DNA of 64,000 nucleotides, from the NCBI GenBank assembly GCA_000761475.1, contig JQNW01000009.1:1-64000 (forward strand), read 5' to 3'. The position numbers and the translations under genes were made by a program. Below, one piece after another: positions 63,953-64,000 of this stretch. This stretch comes from Chromohalobacter israelensis. Its GTDB lineage: Bacteria; Pseudomonadota; Gammaproteobacteria; Pseudomonadales; Halomonadaceae. The notes beneath the pieces were generated by a model. The model saw only the letters and a program-made list of their open reading frames with translations, was not told the DNA's origin and did no database searches. How positions within the stretch are numbered: position 1 is the stretch's first letter; every line of letters begins with the position of its first letter.

Positions 63953-64000
63953 GCCTGCGCGTTGCCTGACATCAGATGCCCCGCCCGGCGGACCGCTCTC

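Noticed and set aside
1..64000. CRISPR arrays, rRNA genes, replication origin, prophage structural genes
   Set aside because: No regularly spaced repeats, rRNA segments, DnaA-box clusters or phage genes were seen when reading through; a computed search was not possible.

Overview
The window looks like a chromosomal segment of a moderately halophilic gammaproteobacterium of the Halomonadaceae, most likely Chromohalobacter or a close Halomonas relative. The reasons are a GC-rich genome with GC-rich third codon positions, an acidic general porin, and gene neighbourhoods shared with Pseudomonas (HAD phosphatase-rppH-ptsP, lgt-thyA-folA, rhdA-psd) and with enterics (nudF-yqiB-cpdA, yqiA-parE). The genus is an inference from protein character, not a database result.

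Layout. 1-1.06 kb: the 3' part of a group II intron, with maturase, domain V and domain VI, lying just past the end of mqo. 1.1-12.7 kb: housekeeping genes (mqo, HAD phosphatase, rppH, ptsP, NRDE protein, a sensor with a receiver domain but no kinase, lgt-thyA-folA, a ProQ-type RNA chaperone). 13.2-22.0 kb: a porin followed by an accessory, IS-rich stretch that ends at the 3' side of a tRNA-Arg(CCU). It holds a predicted small RNA, a WYL regulator with a metallopeptidase-like partner, a lipoprotein, a TSUP permease, an IS110 element with a long non-coding 5' end, an IS3-like remnant, a complete IS5 element with CTAA target duplications, and a small secreted protein. 22.1-33.7 kb: a PAS-GGDEF-EAL protein, cmoM-rsmC, greB, a TPR protein, nudF-yqiB-cpdA, cysDN and cysE. 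33.9-46.7 kb: an LTA-synthase-like sulfatase, an orphan ABC ATPase behind a Fur box, cmoAB, pgi, yqiA-parE, parC-serB. 46.8-64 kb: a PilZ/HD-GYP protein, a protealysin-emfourin pair, leuA with an unusual leader, two DUF genes, the complete EF-P lysylation set (epmB, efp, epmA), rhdA-psd, a purine permease, an RLAN/ATP-grasp ligase with a GNAT enzyme, yajQ and an acyl-CoA ligase.

Connections. cmoA, cmoB and cmoM give the whole route to mcmo5U in tRNA. efp with epmA and epmB gives EF-P and its lysine modification. cysD, cysN and cysE feed cysteine synthesis, with rhdA handling sulfane sulfur. Cyclic di-GMP is represented by the GGDEF-EAL protein, the PilZ/HD-GYP fusion and YajQ. parE and parC make topoisomerase IV.

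The least explained items are the predicted small RNA after the porin, the Fur-box ABC ATPase with decayed catalytic motifs, the kinase-less sensor, the WYL/metallopeptidase-like pair, the 57-codon ORF and Leu-codon leader before leuA, and the IS110 non-coding end.
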